Shown: positions 1-6,770, counted from the stretch's first letter. The stretch is 32,126 nt of DNA from Candidatus Moraniibacteriota bacterium (GCA_023261605.1 JAHFOP010000001.1:1-32126), one strand, 5' to 3'. Numbers and translations are program-made. The notes: a model not told the origin generated them from the sequence alone.

Positions 1-1
1 T

Positions 2-451
2 AACGTTGATGAAGTGGGCGAGGCGGGTGTGCGGCGCGTGGTGCGAAAAGTCGGCTTGGAAAATGTTAATGATCTTATTGACGTGCGCATTGCGGACCGT
101 TTGGGGAGCGGTGTGCCGAAAGCTGTGCCGTATAAACTGCGCCATTTCAAATTTATGGTGGAAAAAGTTTCACACGACGCGGTGTCGGTGAAGCAACTCA
201 AAATCAATGGCCATGACTTGATGCAAGAACTCAAAATGAAACCTGGACCAAAAATCGGAACGATTCTGGATGTGCTTCTGGCGGAAGTGATTGAAGACGC
301 CGAGCTCAATGACAAAGAAAAATTACTTATGCGTGCTAAAGAATTAGACAAGGAAGACATCGGGTCGTTGCGCGCTCAGGCTAAACAAAAAATCAAAGAG
401 GAGCAGAGAGAGGAGGAGAAGCTGATTAAAAATAAATATCACGTGGGGTAA
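2..451 (+). CDS. CCA-adding tRNA nucleotidyltransferase, C-terminal part (cut by window edge)
   Basis: The reading frame is open from base 2, so the start lies outside the window; 149 residues are visible. The stretch ingHDLMQELKMKPGPKIG followed by ILDVLL and DAELNDKEKLL matches the C-terminal RNA-binding tail of bacterial CCA-adding enzymes / poly(A) polymerases of the class II nucleotidyltransferase family. The catalytic head and any HD domain would lie upstream. The enzyme would add CCA to tRNA 3' ends. That role fits this window, where none of the nine tRNA genes encodes CCA. The last 40 residues are charged and helical (Glu/Lys-rich). Family assignment from the tail is fairly secure; whether it is a full CCA-adding or an A-adding enzyme cannot be seen. 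Confidence 0.8.
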   Translation, partial: NVDEVGEAGVRRVVRKVGLENVNDLIDVRIADRLGSGVPKAVPYKLRHFKFMVEKVSHDAVSVKQLKINGHDLMQELKMKPGPKIGTILDVLLAEVIEDAELNDKEKLLMRAKELDKEDIGSLRAQAKQKIKEEQREEEKLIKNKYHVG

Positions 452-530
452 AACCGCTTTAAATAAGGGTGATTTTATTTTTCTCTTGAATGTTTTATAC
501 TATCAATAGGTTGCGTAAAATTCATTTTTT

Positions 531-1163
531 ATGGCTTCACAGATTTCACATATTGTTTATGCCAAAAGATATTTTGATCAGTTGGAAGCTGGGAAGATTG
601 AAAGTGTGATCAAAATCAATCGGGATGAGTTTATGTTGGGCTGTGTTTTTCCGGATATTAGGCGGATTGATCCGAAGATTAAAAGACGAGACACACATTT
701 GTGTTTTGATTCACTTGATTTGAACTTTTCCGGAATGACCTCATTTCGCGCCGGATGGAAATTTCATGTGTATTGTGATATGCGCCGGGAGGAAATTCTC
801 AATAAATATAAATTCTACGAAACCCCGCATACAACAGATATATACAATCAACCCGCCAAAGATTTGGAAGATGAAATGATATATGAGGAATATGATAATT
901 GGGAAAAGCTGGTCAATTATTTCAATAATCCGCCGTTCATTGACAGCGAATTGGATTTTGATCCAGCTGGGTACTATCTGTGGTACGCAATGATTGCCAG
1001 ATATATTGAAAAAAAACCGGATGACAAAAGTATGCGGACATTTCTTTTGAAACAGCCCGGTCTTCTGAAAAATCTGGACGAGATTATGGCCAGTATTATT
1101 GAATTGCGGAAAAATGAAAAAGTGAAAACAATTTTGGGGAAAATTTGGCGGGAGATGGTGTGA
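531..1163 (+). CDS. putative zinc-dependent phospholipase C-like protein (210 aa)
   Basis: No signal peptide or membrane segment is visible. The layout His7 (ISHIVYA), Gly-Cys-x-x-Pro-Asp42 (GCVFPDI), His56 (DTHLCFD), then GWKFH79-VYCD83 resembles the metal-ligand order of the zinc-dependent phospholipase C / S1-P1 nuclease-like fold (PF00882-type: N-terminal His, aPDi, then aGxxxHxxxD). This is pattern recognition only, and the substrate cannot be named. The second half is rich in aromatic and charged residues and not recognised. The ATG at 531 gives a start close to His7, as in that family. The gene stands alone between the CCA-adding enzyme and fhs, 79 bases after the former, with no clear Shine-Dalgarno. 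Confidence 0.5.
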   Translation: MASQISHIVYAKRYFDQLEAGKIESVIKINRDEFMLGCVFPDIRRIDPKIKRRDTHLCFDSLDLNFSGMTSFRAGWKFHVYCDMRREEILNKYKFYETPHTTDIYNQPAKDLEDEMIYEEYDNWEKLVNYFNNPPFIDSELDFDPAGYYLWYAMIARYIEKKPDDKSMRTFLLKQPGLLKNLDEIMASIIELRKNEKVKTILGKIWREMV

Positions 1164-1170
1164 GGGGGTC

Positions 1171-1203
1171 GTGTTTTATAAAAAAAATATCCTTATAAAA
1201 CAC
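1171..1203. repeat. 11-bp perfect inverted repeat ahead of fhs
   Basis: GTGTTTTATAA (1171-1181) and TTATAAAACAC (1193-1203) are exact reverse complements separated by 11 bases. There is no T-tract on the plus-strand side and only a weak one on the other, so it is not a standard terminator. It lies just upstream of a TATAAT-like -10 (1229-1234) and the fhs start at 1252, so it could be an operator or a 3' hairpin of the previous mRNA. Confidence 0.5.
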
Positions 1204-1251
1204 TTAAAGAAAATAAAAGAGGAGAGAATATAATTTTTTTACAATAACTTT

Positions 1252-2922
1252 ATGAAAAGTGATATTGAAATTGCACAGGCGGCGGAAATGAAGAATATTA
1301 AAGAAATTGCTGGAGTAGCGGGTATTGTGGAAAGCGAATTGGAATTGTATGGAGATTATAAGGCCAAGCTGAAACCGGAGCTGTGGGAGAGGATCAAAAA
1401 AAATAAGGATGGGAAATTGATTTTGGTGACAGCCATCAATCCGACGCCGGCCGGAGAAGGCAAGACTACCACCTCCATTGGTCTTGCCATGGCGATGCGG
1501 CGATTGGGGAAAAATGCCATGTTAGCCATTCGTGAGCCATCACTTGGGCCATGCATGGGCATGAAAGGCGGTGCGGCTGGAGGCGGGTATGCACAGGTTA
1601 TGCCAATGGAGGATATCAATTTGCATTTCACGGGGGACTTGCACGCCATCACAACGGCCAATAATTTACTCTCGGCGGTGATTGATAATCATATTTTTCA
1701 TGGCAATGCACTGCGAATTGATCCGCAAAGAATCGCTTGGAAAAGAGCGATAGACTTGAATGATCGAGCACTGCGGGAAATTGTTGTAGGTTTGGGTGGT
1801 AAATCGCAAGGTGTGCCACGAGAAGATGGTTTTAATATTTCTGTTGCTTCGGAGATTATGGCGATACTGTGTCTAGCGGAAAATATGAATGATTTGAAAA
1901 ATCGTTTAGAGAAAATAATTATTGGGTATAATTTTGATAACAAACCAATATTTGCGCGCGAATTGAAAGTGACGGGGGCGATGGTGACACTTTTGAAAGA
2001 CGCGATGAAACCAAATTTAGTGCAGACGTTGGAACACACACCAGCATTGGTGCATGGCGGACCGTTTGCCAATATTGCGCATGGTTGCAACTCGGTTCTC
2101 GCGACGCGCTATGGACTTAAATTGGGGGATTATCTCATCACAGAGGCTGGCTTTGGTGCAGATCTTGGTGCGGAAAAGTTTTTCAACATTAAATGTCGAG
2201 CCGCTAAACTTCGACCGGACGCGGTGGTTTTAGTAGCTACGGTGCGTGCTTTGAAATATAATGGCGGGATGGACAAAGAAGCACTGCCTTTGCCGAGTAC
2301 GGTATTTTTGAAGAGAGGCATACCAAATTTAGAAAAGCATATTGAAAATTTGAAACGTTTTGGTGTGCCAGTGGTGGTGGCCATAAATGTTTTCCCAACT
2401 GACACGCAAAAAGAAATAAAGCTTTTGGAAATGAGCATTCGAAAATTAGGCGCGATTTGTGCGGTTTCAGAAGTTTGGGCGCACGGAGGAGAAGGTGGTG
2501 AGAAACTGGCGCAGGCAGTTTTGGAAACTTTGGCAAAAAAGAAAGCTAATTTCAAAGTACTCTACAGTGAAACGCAGCATTTGAAGACCAAGATTGAAAC
2601 GGTAGCCAAAAAAATTTATGGTGCAGCTGGTGTGGAGTTTAGTGTGAGAGCGAAAAAGCAAATGGAGAAATTGGAAGAAGATAGAATGGACAAGCTCCCA
2701 ATTTGCATCGCCAAGACGCAGTATTCTTTGTCGGACAATCCAAAACTTCTTGGACGTCCACGAGGTTTTGTCATCAACATTTCAGACCTGCGTATTTCCA
2801 ACGGAGCTGGATTTATTGTAGTCTTGGCGGGTGACATAATGACCATGCCTGGACTGCCGAAAGTTCCGGCGGCGGAGAAAATTGATGTGGATGAGGAAGG
2901 AAAAATTTCCGGGTTGTTTTAG
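1252..2922 (+). CDS. fhs: formate--tetrahydrofolate ligase
   Basis: ATP-dependent ligation of formate to tetrahydrofolate, giving 10-formyl-THF, in the cytosol. The protein is 556 residues, the usual length for the family. The P-loop TPAGEGKTTTSIGLAMA sits near residues 65-81. It is followed by REPSLGPCMGMKGGAAGGG, the substrate-site block DINLHFTGD, and the family blocks HGGPFANIAHGCNS and TEAGFGADLGAEKF. The C-terminus GDIMTMPGLPKVPAAEKID is also canonical. A TATAAT (1229-1234) about 18 bases before the ATG suggests a short-leader promoter, but its -35 is poor. folD follows after 49 bases on the same strand, so the two probably form one C1 unit producing methylene-THF from formate. Confidence 0.97.
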   Translation: MKSDIEIAQAAEMKNIKEIAGVAGIVESELELYGDYKAKLKPELWERIKKNKDGKLILVTAINPTPAGEGKTTTSIGLAMAMRRLGKNAMLAIREPSLGPCMGMKGGAAGGGYAQVMPMEDINLHFTGDLHAITTANNLLSAVIDNHIFHGNALRIDPQRIAWKRAIDLNDRALREIVVGLGGKSQGVPREDGFNISVASEIMAILCLAENMNDLKNRLEKIIIGYNFDNKPIFARELKVTGAMVTLLKDAMKPNLVQTLEHTPALVHGGPFANIAHGCNSVLATRYGLKLGDYLITEAGFGADLGAEKFFNIKCRAAKLRPDAVVLVATVRALKYNGGMDKEALPLPSTVFLKRGIPNLEKHIENLKRFGVPVVVAINVFPTDTQKEIKLLEMSIRKLGAICAVSEVWAHGGEGGEKLAQAVLETLAKKKANFKVLYSETQHLKTKIETVAKKIYGAAGVEFSVRAKKQMEKLEEDRMDKLPICIAKTQYSLSDNPKLLGRPRGFVINISDLRISNGAGFIVVLAGDIMTMPGLPKVPAAEKIDVDEEGKISGLF

Positions 2923-2971
2923 GGAAGGATGTTTTTGATAGTTTGGGAGATTATTTTTTAAAATAAAAAAT

Positions 2972-3817
2972 ATGGTGAAAATTTTAGATGGAAAGAAGCT
3001 TGCGGAGGAAATACGTGTGGCACTGAAACTTGAGATATTAGAATTGGGAGAAAAAAAAGGAATCGCGCCTGGTCTAGCGGTGATTTTAGTGGGGGATAGT
3101 GTGGCTTCTCAGATTTACGTACGCAATAAAGAACGGGCCTGCGAGAGTCTAGGAATTTTTTCTGAGGTGCATCGGTTAGCGGAGAATATTGAGGAGGAGA
3201 AAATTTTAGCTTTAATTGCAGAGCTTAATGAAAAAAATGAAATCCATGGAATTTTAATACAGTTGCCATTGCCATCACATATTGATTCACAAAAAATAAT
3301 TTCTGCCATTGATCCAAAAAAAGATGTGGATTGTTTCCACCCGGAAAATGTGGGGAGGATGTTTTTAGGCGATCCAAGATTTTTTCCTTGCACCCCGCTG
3401 GGTATAGTAGAAATTTTGAAAAGATATGAAATTAAGATTTCGGGAAAAAAGGTGGTTATCGTCGGAAGAAGCAATATTGTAGGGAAACCTCTGGCAATGA
3501 TGATGCTCCGCGAAAATGCGACCGTGACGATGGCTCACTCTAAAACTGAGAACCTAAAAGAAGAAACGTTGCGGGCGAATATTTTGATAGTGGCTGCTGG
3601 GCGAGCTGGACTAATTACGGCAGATATGATAAAACAAGGAGCAGTTGTCATTGATGTCGGAATCAATCGTGGCGAGAACGGAGAATTGGCGGGTGATGTT
3701 GATTTTGAAAAAGTTTGTAAGATTGCGAGCGCAATTACGCCGGTGCCAGGCGGAGTGGGGCCAATGACAATTGCGATGTTAATGAAAAATACTACTGCAG
3801 CAGCTAAAAATATCTAA
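2972..3817 (+). CDS. folD: bifunctional methylenetetrahydrofolate dehydrogenase / methenyltetrahydrofolate cyclohydrolase
   Basis: Interconverts 10-formyl-, methenyl- and methylene-THF, the steps following Fhs. At 281 residues it is full length. Family blocks in order: YVRNKERACESLGI (substrate site with the catalytic Lys), GILIQLPLPSHID, PKKDVDCFHPENVGRM, PCTPLGIVEIL, the dinucleotide-binding VVIVGRSNIVGKP, and the C-terminal PVPGGVGPMTIAMLM. The ATG at 2972 gives the expected N-terminus (ILDGKKLAEEI). It lies 49 bases after fhs with no terminator between them. A 97-residue unknown gene begins 20 bases after its stop, followed by tRNA-Leu genes, so transcription may run on into the tRNAs. 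Confidence 0.97.
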   Translation: MVKILDGKKLAEEIRVALKLEILELGEKKGIAPGLAVILVGDSVASQIYVRNKERACESLGIFSEVHRLAENIEEEKILALIAELNEKNEIHGILIQLPLPSHIDSQKIISAIDPKKDVDCFHPENVGRMFLGDPRFFPCTPLGIVEILKRYEIKISGKKVVIVGRSNIVGKPLAMMMLRENATVTMAHSKTENLKEETLRANILIVAAGRAGLITADMIKQGAVVIDVGINRGENGELAGDVDFEKVCKIASAITPVPGGVGPMTIAMLMKNTTAAAKNI

Positions 3818-3837
3818 GTAAGATCTGAGATAATATT

Positions 3838-4131
3838 ATGCAGATTGAAGTCAAAAACATAAAAGAAAATCCGGTCAATATGTTGCGCAGACTCGGGTAC
3901 TCTTTCCAGCGTAATGAAGGGGAAGAAAAAAGTTTTGTGCGGCCACTGGCGGCGGCTGGTTATCCGCGCTTTCATATGTATGTTAGAATGACGGGAGCGG
4001 ATATGACGATTAACATTCATTTAGATCAGAAAAAAGAAACTTATGGAGATGAAACGCGCCATCATGGCGAATATGAGAATGAAGGCGCGCTGGCGGAAGA
4101 GGTGAGGAGATTGAAAATGATTTTGGAATAA
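3838..4131 (+). CDS. hypothetical protein (97 aa)
   Basis: I do not recognise this family. The protein is soluble and charged, with an aromatic and His-rich centre (AAAGYPRFHMYVRMTG, then NIHLDQKKETYGDETRHHGEYENEG) and a C-terminal helix ALAEEVRRLKMIL. Its alternating hydrophobic strands suggest a small alpha/beta fold. No Cys pair, membrane segment or signal peptide is present. It starts 20 bases after folD and ends 16 bases before tRNA-Leu(TAG), so it is probably cotranscribed with both. The reading frame is credible because it is tightly packed between genes on the same strand and no competing long frame exists. Confidence 0.7.
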   Translation: MQIEVKNIKENPVNMLRRLGYSFQRNEGEEKSFVRPLAAAGYPRFHMYVRMTGADMTINIHLDQKKETYGDETRHHGEYENEGALAEEVRRLKMILE

Positions 4132-4147
4132 AATAAGAATAGCTTAT

Positions 4148-4231
4148 GCCCAGATGGCGGAATTGGTATACGCGCCAGTCTTAGGAACTGGTTCTCGCAA
4201 GGGATTGGAGGTTCGAGTCCTCTTCTGGGCA
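4148..4231 (+). tRNA. tRNA-Leu(TAG)
   Basis: Class II tRNA of 84 nt. Acceptor GCCCAGA pairs with TCTGGGC (4224-4230), followed by discriminator A. The anticodon loop CTTAGGA sits between CCAGT and ACTGG, giving TAG. There is a long variable arm and the T-arm is GGAGG-TTCGAGT-CCTCT. CCA is not encoded (A is followed by CAA). It begins 16 bases after the upstream 97-residue gene. Confidence 0.97.
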
Positions 4232-4245
4232 CAAAAATAAAAAAT

Positions 4246-4329
4246 GCCTTGGTGGCGGAATTGGTATACGCGCATGCTTCAGGAGCATGTTCCCGCAAGG
4301 GATTGGGAGTTCGAGTCTCCCCCAAGGCA
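4246..4329 (+). tRNA. tRNA-Leu(CAG)
   Basis: Class II tRNA of 84 nt, 14 bases after tRNA-Leu(TAG), with the same D-arm sequence. Acceptor GCCTTGG pairs with CCAAGGC (4322-4328), discriminator A at 4329. Anticodon loop TTCAGGA between CATGC and GCATG gives CAG. No CCA is encoded. The ATG of the next gene follows only two bases after the discriminator. Confidence 0.97.
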
Positions 4330-4331
4330 CA

Positions 4332-5285
4332 ATGGAAAAAACAATTATCTTCAAAAAATTTGCGAAAATTAGAATGGATAAATTTCTCATGGAGGAATTT
4401 TTTTTGGATAAGAAACTGACGCGTGGGGAAATTGTGCGTCAAATAAAGGAGGGAAATATCTTAGTGAATGGAAAAAATGTGAAACCAAGTTATTTACTGA
4501 AAACAAATGACAAAATTGAAATAAATATTTCTGAAAAAGAAAATGGATTGGCGTTGAATGGGAAAGTTAAATTTGAAATTATCAGTCAGGATGAAAATAT
4601 AATTGTTGTGAATAAGCCGGCGGGGCTGCAGGTTCATCCCAGCACCAGGCAGGAGACAGATACTTTGGTCAACGGCTTACTGTTTAAATTTCAGGAGATC
4701 GGGCAAGTTGGAGATGCGCCAGATGTGCGCCCTGGGATAGTGCACAGGTTGGATCGGGGTACAAGTGGAATCTTGATTGTGGCGAGAAATCAGGAGGTAT
4801 ATTTATTGCTCAAGAATAAATTTAAAAAGCGCGAGATGAAAAAAACATATTGGGCGGTAGTACACGGCGCGCCGGAAAAAAGCGGATTGATTGACGCGCC
4901 GATGGCGCGCGCGGCGGATTATAAAAAACAAATCATTGCCACTGGGAAAACTAGAACAAAAGTCCGCGAAGCAGTGACAGCATATGAAACGTTAGCTAAA
5001 AATGACCAATATGCGCTTTTGGAAGTTTCTCCGCGCACCGGACGCACGCATCAGATTCGCGTGCATCTGGCTTCCATCGGACACTCAATTGTGGGAGACG
5101 AAAAGTATACGCTTAAAAAATTTGCGGATGACGATGTCATGGACAGGCTATTTTTACATGCCAAAAGCTTGGAATTTGAAATGAATGGCAAGGAATATAA
5201 GTTTGAAGCCCCTTTATCGGTCGAGTTTGAAAGTTTTTTGAAAAATGAGGGGATTTACCCTCGGGGGTTGACGAAAAGGGGATAA
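4332..5285 (+). CDS. RluA-family 23S/tRNA pseudouridine synthase
   Basis: Isomerises uridine to pseudouridine in structured RNA. The 317 residues comprise an N-terminal S4 domain (IRMDKFLMEEFF, then TRGEIVRQIKEGNILVNG), a linker with NKPAGLQVHPS, and the RluA catalytic block RPGIVHRLDRGTSGILIVA with its catalytic Asp. RTGRTHQIRVHLASIGHSIVGD follows. Which position it modifies (RluD-, RluC- or RluA-like) cannot be told. I chose ATG 4332 because it keeps the Arg before MDKFL, conserved in S4 domains. ATG 4374 is the alternative; a frame extending back into the tRNA (4287) is spurious. ATG 4332 lies two bases after the tRNA-Leu discriminator base, with no room for a Shine-Dalgarno. A terminator follows at 5335. 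Confidence 0.93.
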   Translation: MEKTIIFKKFAKIRMDKFLMEEFFLDKKLTRGEIVRQIKEGNILVNGKNVKPSYLLKTNDKIEINISEKENGLALNGKVKFEIISQDENIIVVNKPAGLQVHPSTRQETDTLVNGLLFKFQEIGQVGDAPDVRPGIVHRLDRGTSGILIVARNQEVYLLLKNKFKKREMKKTYWAVVHGAPEKSGLIDAPMARAADYKKQIIATGKTRTKVREAVTAYETLAKNDQYALLEVSPRTGRTHQIRVHLASIGHSIVGDEKYTLKKFADDDVMDRLFLHAKSLEFEMNGKEYKFEAPLSVEFESFLKNEGIYPRGLTKRG

Positions 5286-5334
5286 AAGGATAGTATAGAA
5301 AAGCTAAAAAAAAGGGCGGAAACTCAGGAAAATG

Positions 5335-5364
5335 CTCAAGCTAGGCTTCGAGACTTTTTTATTT
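5335..5364 (+). terminator. intrinsic terminator after the pseudouridine synthase
   Basis: CTCAAGC (5335-5341), loop TAG, then GCTT-C-GAG (5345-5352), a 7-bp stem with one bulged C followed by ACTTTTTTATTT. It separates the tRNA/pseudouridine synthase unit from rplS. Confidence 0.7.
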
Positions 5365-5374
5365 AAGTAATTAT

Positions 5375-5383
5375 TGTTATAAT
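5375..5383 (+). promoter_or_regulatory. extended -10 promoter of rplS
   Basis: TGTTATAAT is a perfect extended -10 (TGnTATAAT). Its last base is only seven bases before the rplS ATG at 5391, so transcription would start at or within a base or two of the start codon. No good -35 is seen. Confidence 0.6.
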
Positions 5384-5390
5384 AAAAACT

Positions 5391-5882
5391 ATGAAACAGG
5401 AAATCATTGAATTCAATAAGGTGTTGCGAGGGAAAGATCCGGTCAATTATATGGCGGGAGATATTGTCAAAGTTCATCTCAAAATCAAAGAAGGTGCCAA
5501 AGAAAGAGTGCAGATTTTTGAGGGGCTCATCATCGCCGTCAAAGGCCGCCAAAGCTCTTCTCCAACAATCACCGTGCGAAAAGTTTCTCACACTGTCGGA
5601 GTGGAAATGATTGTGCCGATTTTGTCCAAGAATGTGCAAAAGATTGAACTGATAAAGAAAGCTAAGGTACGAAGATCAAAGTTGTATTATGTTAGAGAAC
5701 TGACTCCAAAGCAAAGTCGCATGAAATACAAGGATATAAAAGAGTTTGTTGGTGCTAAAAAAGCAGAAGAATTGGCAGATGAAAAATTGAGCGCGGAGGA
5801 AATTGAAGCTGCCGAGAAAGATATGGCCAAAGAATCCAAAGGCGACAAGAAAGAAACGAAGGAAGTTAAAAAAGCTGAGTAG
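5391..5882 (+). CDS. rplS: 50S ribosomal protein L19
   Basis: Protein of the large subunit near the 30S interface. Residues 1-115 carry the L19 core: PVNYMAGDIVKVHLKIKEG, ERVQIFEGLIIAVKGRQ, TITVRKVSHTVGVEMIVPI and AKVRRSKLYYVREL. At 163 residues the protein is about 45 longer than typical bacterial L19. The extra C-terminus is low-complexity Lys/Glu/Ala (ELADEKLSAEEIEAAEKD onward), as in many CPR ribosomal proteins. The usual partners trmD, rimM and rpsP are absent. An extended -10 just before the ATG suggests a leaderless mRNA. A tRNA cluster follows after 69 bases. Confidence 0.96.
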   Translation: MKQEIIEFNKVLRGKDPVNYMAGDIVKVHLKIKEGAKERVQIFEGLIIAVKGRQSSSPTITVRKVSHTVGVEMIVPILSKNVQKIELIKKAKVRRSKLYYVRELTPKQSRMKYKDIKEFVGAKKAEELADEKLSAEEIEAAEKDMAKESKGDKKETKEVKKAE

Positions 5883-5951
5883 CTAGCAGTCTTTGTGATG
5901 GAGTTGAAACATTAACTTTGCACCGGATTAATTTTTTTCAGGTATATTTCG

Positions 5952-6035
5952 GCGGACGTGGCGGAATTGGTATACGCGCAAGCTTGAGGTGCTTGTGGGA
6001 GCAATCCTGTGGAGGTTCAAGTCCTCTCGTTCGCA
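5952..6035 (+). tRNA. tRNA-Leu(GAG)
   Basis: Class II tRNA of 84 nt. Acceptor GCGGACG pairs with CGTTCGC (6028-6034, one G-T pair), discriminator A. Anticodon loop TTGAGGT between CAAGC and GCTTG gives GAG. The long variable arm and T-loop TTCAAGT are intact. No CCA is encoded. Confidence 0.96.
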
Positions 6036-6044
6036 CTCTAGTAG

Positions 6045-6118
6045 GGATCCTTAGCTCAGTTGGCTAGAGCGCCTCGTTTACACCGAGGATGTCATAGGTT
6101 CGAGTCCTATAGGGTCCA
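6045..6118 (+). tRNA. tRNA-Val(TAC)
   Basis: 74 nt. Acceptor GGATCCT pairs with AGGGTCC (6111-6117, one T-G pair), discriminator A. Anticodon loop TTTACAC between CCTCG and CGAGG gives TAC. T-arm ATAGG-TTCGAGT-CCTAT. No CCA is encoded. It starts nine bases after tRNA-Leu(GAG). Confidence 0.96.
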
Positions 6119-6148
6119 CACGAAATACGTTACAGAGAATTTGAACAA

Positions 6149-6457
6149 GCCGGGTTAGCTCAGTGGTAGAGCAGAGGACTGGTTTTCGGTCCGTTCCAGA
6201 GTAATTTGGAAATGAAAATTGGGTGAATTCGAGGAAGCCTAAGTTGTCGAAAGATAATAGGGTAATCTCGAGCTAAGCCTCAAAGGGTCTAAGTTTTGAG
6301 GAAAGTGTAGAGACTAGCAGGTGAGTCCCAACAATAATCTTGCAAAAGCGCCCAACTCCCGCCTGGCGGGATGATGAAATAGTCCGATCCTTGAGGAAAC
6401 TCAAGAAAAATGATAAGGAAAATCCTTGTGTCCCCAGTTCAATCCTGGGACCCGGCA
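6149..6457 (+). tRNA. tRNA-Phe(GAA) interrupted by a group I intron
   Basis: The 5' exon is 6149-6180 (acceptor GCCGGGT, D-arm GCTC-AGTGGTA-GAGC, anticodon 5' stem GAGGA, then C32-T33). The 3' exon is 6418-6457 (GAA anticodon, AA, TCCTT stem, variable loop GTGTC, T-arm CCCAG-TTCAATC-CTGGG, acceptor ACCCGGC, discriminator A). Joining them restores a standard 72-nt tRNA whose arms pair and whose anticodon loop reads CTGAAAA, the usual Phe loop. The intron falls exactly between T33 and G34. No CCA is encoded. The gene is transcribed after tRNA-Leu(GAG) and tRNA-Val, probably as one precursor. Confidence 0.93.
6181..6417 (+). ncRNA. group I intron (self-splicing ribozyme) in tRNA-Phe
   Basis: 237 nt, no open frame of its own. 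P1: exon GGACT (6176-6180) with guide GGTCC (6188-6192), closing with the required T-G pair at the 5' splice site. P10: TTTTC (6183-6187) with 3' exon GAAAA (6418-6422). P2: TTCCA/TGGAA (6194-6198/6207-6211). P3: TTGGG (6219-6223) with CCCAA (6327-6331). P4: TCGAG (6229-6233) with CTCGA (6267-6271). P6: CCTCAAA/TTTGAGG (6278-6284/6295-6301). Element R is GTGTAGAGACTA (6305-6316). P7: GACTA (6312-6316) with TAGTC (6380-6384), within element S. A GC-rich hairpin at 6357-6371 probably belongs to P8. P9 is CTTGAG-GAAA-CTCAAG (6390-6405), and the terminal G is 6417. All core pairings occur in group I order. Subgroup not determined; the known bacterial tRNA introns are mostly IC3. Confidence 0.92.
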
Positions 6458-6465
6458 CAGATAAA

Positions 6466-6580
6466 GAATTTTGAATTTTGAATTTTGAATTTCGAAATAA
6501 TGATTTAATTTTTAATGTTTAAATAATTAAAACATTTAAAATTTTTTCAAAATTAGAAACGCAACATTCAAAATTCAATA
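6466..6580. repeat. AT-rich spacer with tandem AATTTTG repeats
   Basis: Between tRNA-Phe and tRNA-Gly. It contains at least three tandem copies of a 9-base unit (GAATTTTGA register, 6469-6495). It also contains an imperfect hairpin around TTTTAATGTTT / AAACATTTAAAA (about 6510-6542) and inverted copies of the unit (TTCAAAATT) near 6547 and 6568. No gene is visible. Similar short AT-rich units lie in other spacers of this window. Confidence 0.6.
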
Positions 6581-6581
6581 A

Positions 6582-6653
6582 GCGGGTATCGTATAGTGGC
6601 TATTACACTAGGTTGCCAATCTAGTGACACGGGTTCGATTCCCGTTACCCGCT
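6582..6653 (+). tRNA. tRNA-Gly(GCC)
   Basis: 72 nt. Acceptor GCGGGTA pairs with TACCCGC (6646-6652), discriminator T. Anticodon loop TTGCCAA between CTAGG and TCTAG gives GCC. T-arm ACGGG-TTCGATT-CCCGT. No CCA is encoded. A terminator follows 11 bases later. Confidence 0.96.
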
Positions 6654-6664
6654 CAGAACACCAA

Positions 6665-6692
6665 AAACGGCCTTAGAGGGGGCTGTTTTTGT
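6665..6692 (+). terminator. terminator of the tRNA cluster
   Basis: AAACGGCC (6665-6672) pairs with GGCTGTTT (6681-6688, one G-T pair) and runs into TTTTTG. It lies 11 bases after tRNA-Gly. Confidence 0.75.
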
Positions 6693-6770
6693 TTTATCTA
6701 GAGTAAAATAAGTCGGTTCTAACCTAGCGCTGTGGTTCAAGCTGAAGACTATTTTTGTTTATAGTCTAAT

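Noticed and set aside
1356..2846. Several long minus-strand frames opposite fhs
   Set aside because: They are shadows of a highly conserved gene; no protein motif or ribosome site.
4287..4331. Longer frame extending the pseudouridine synthase into tRNA-Leu(CAG)
   Set aside because: It would translate half of a well-formed tRNA gene; ATG 4332 keeps the whole S4 domain.
6273..6458. 61-residue minus-strand frame inside the tRNA-Phe intron (possible homing endonuclease)
   Set aside because: Too short, antisense, no LAGLIDADG, GIY-YIG or HNH motif; it runs through the intron core and the tRNA exon.
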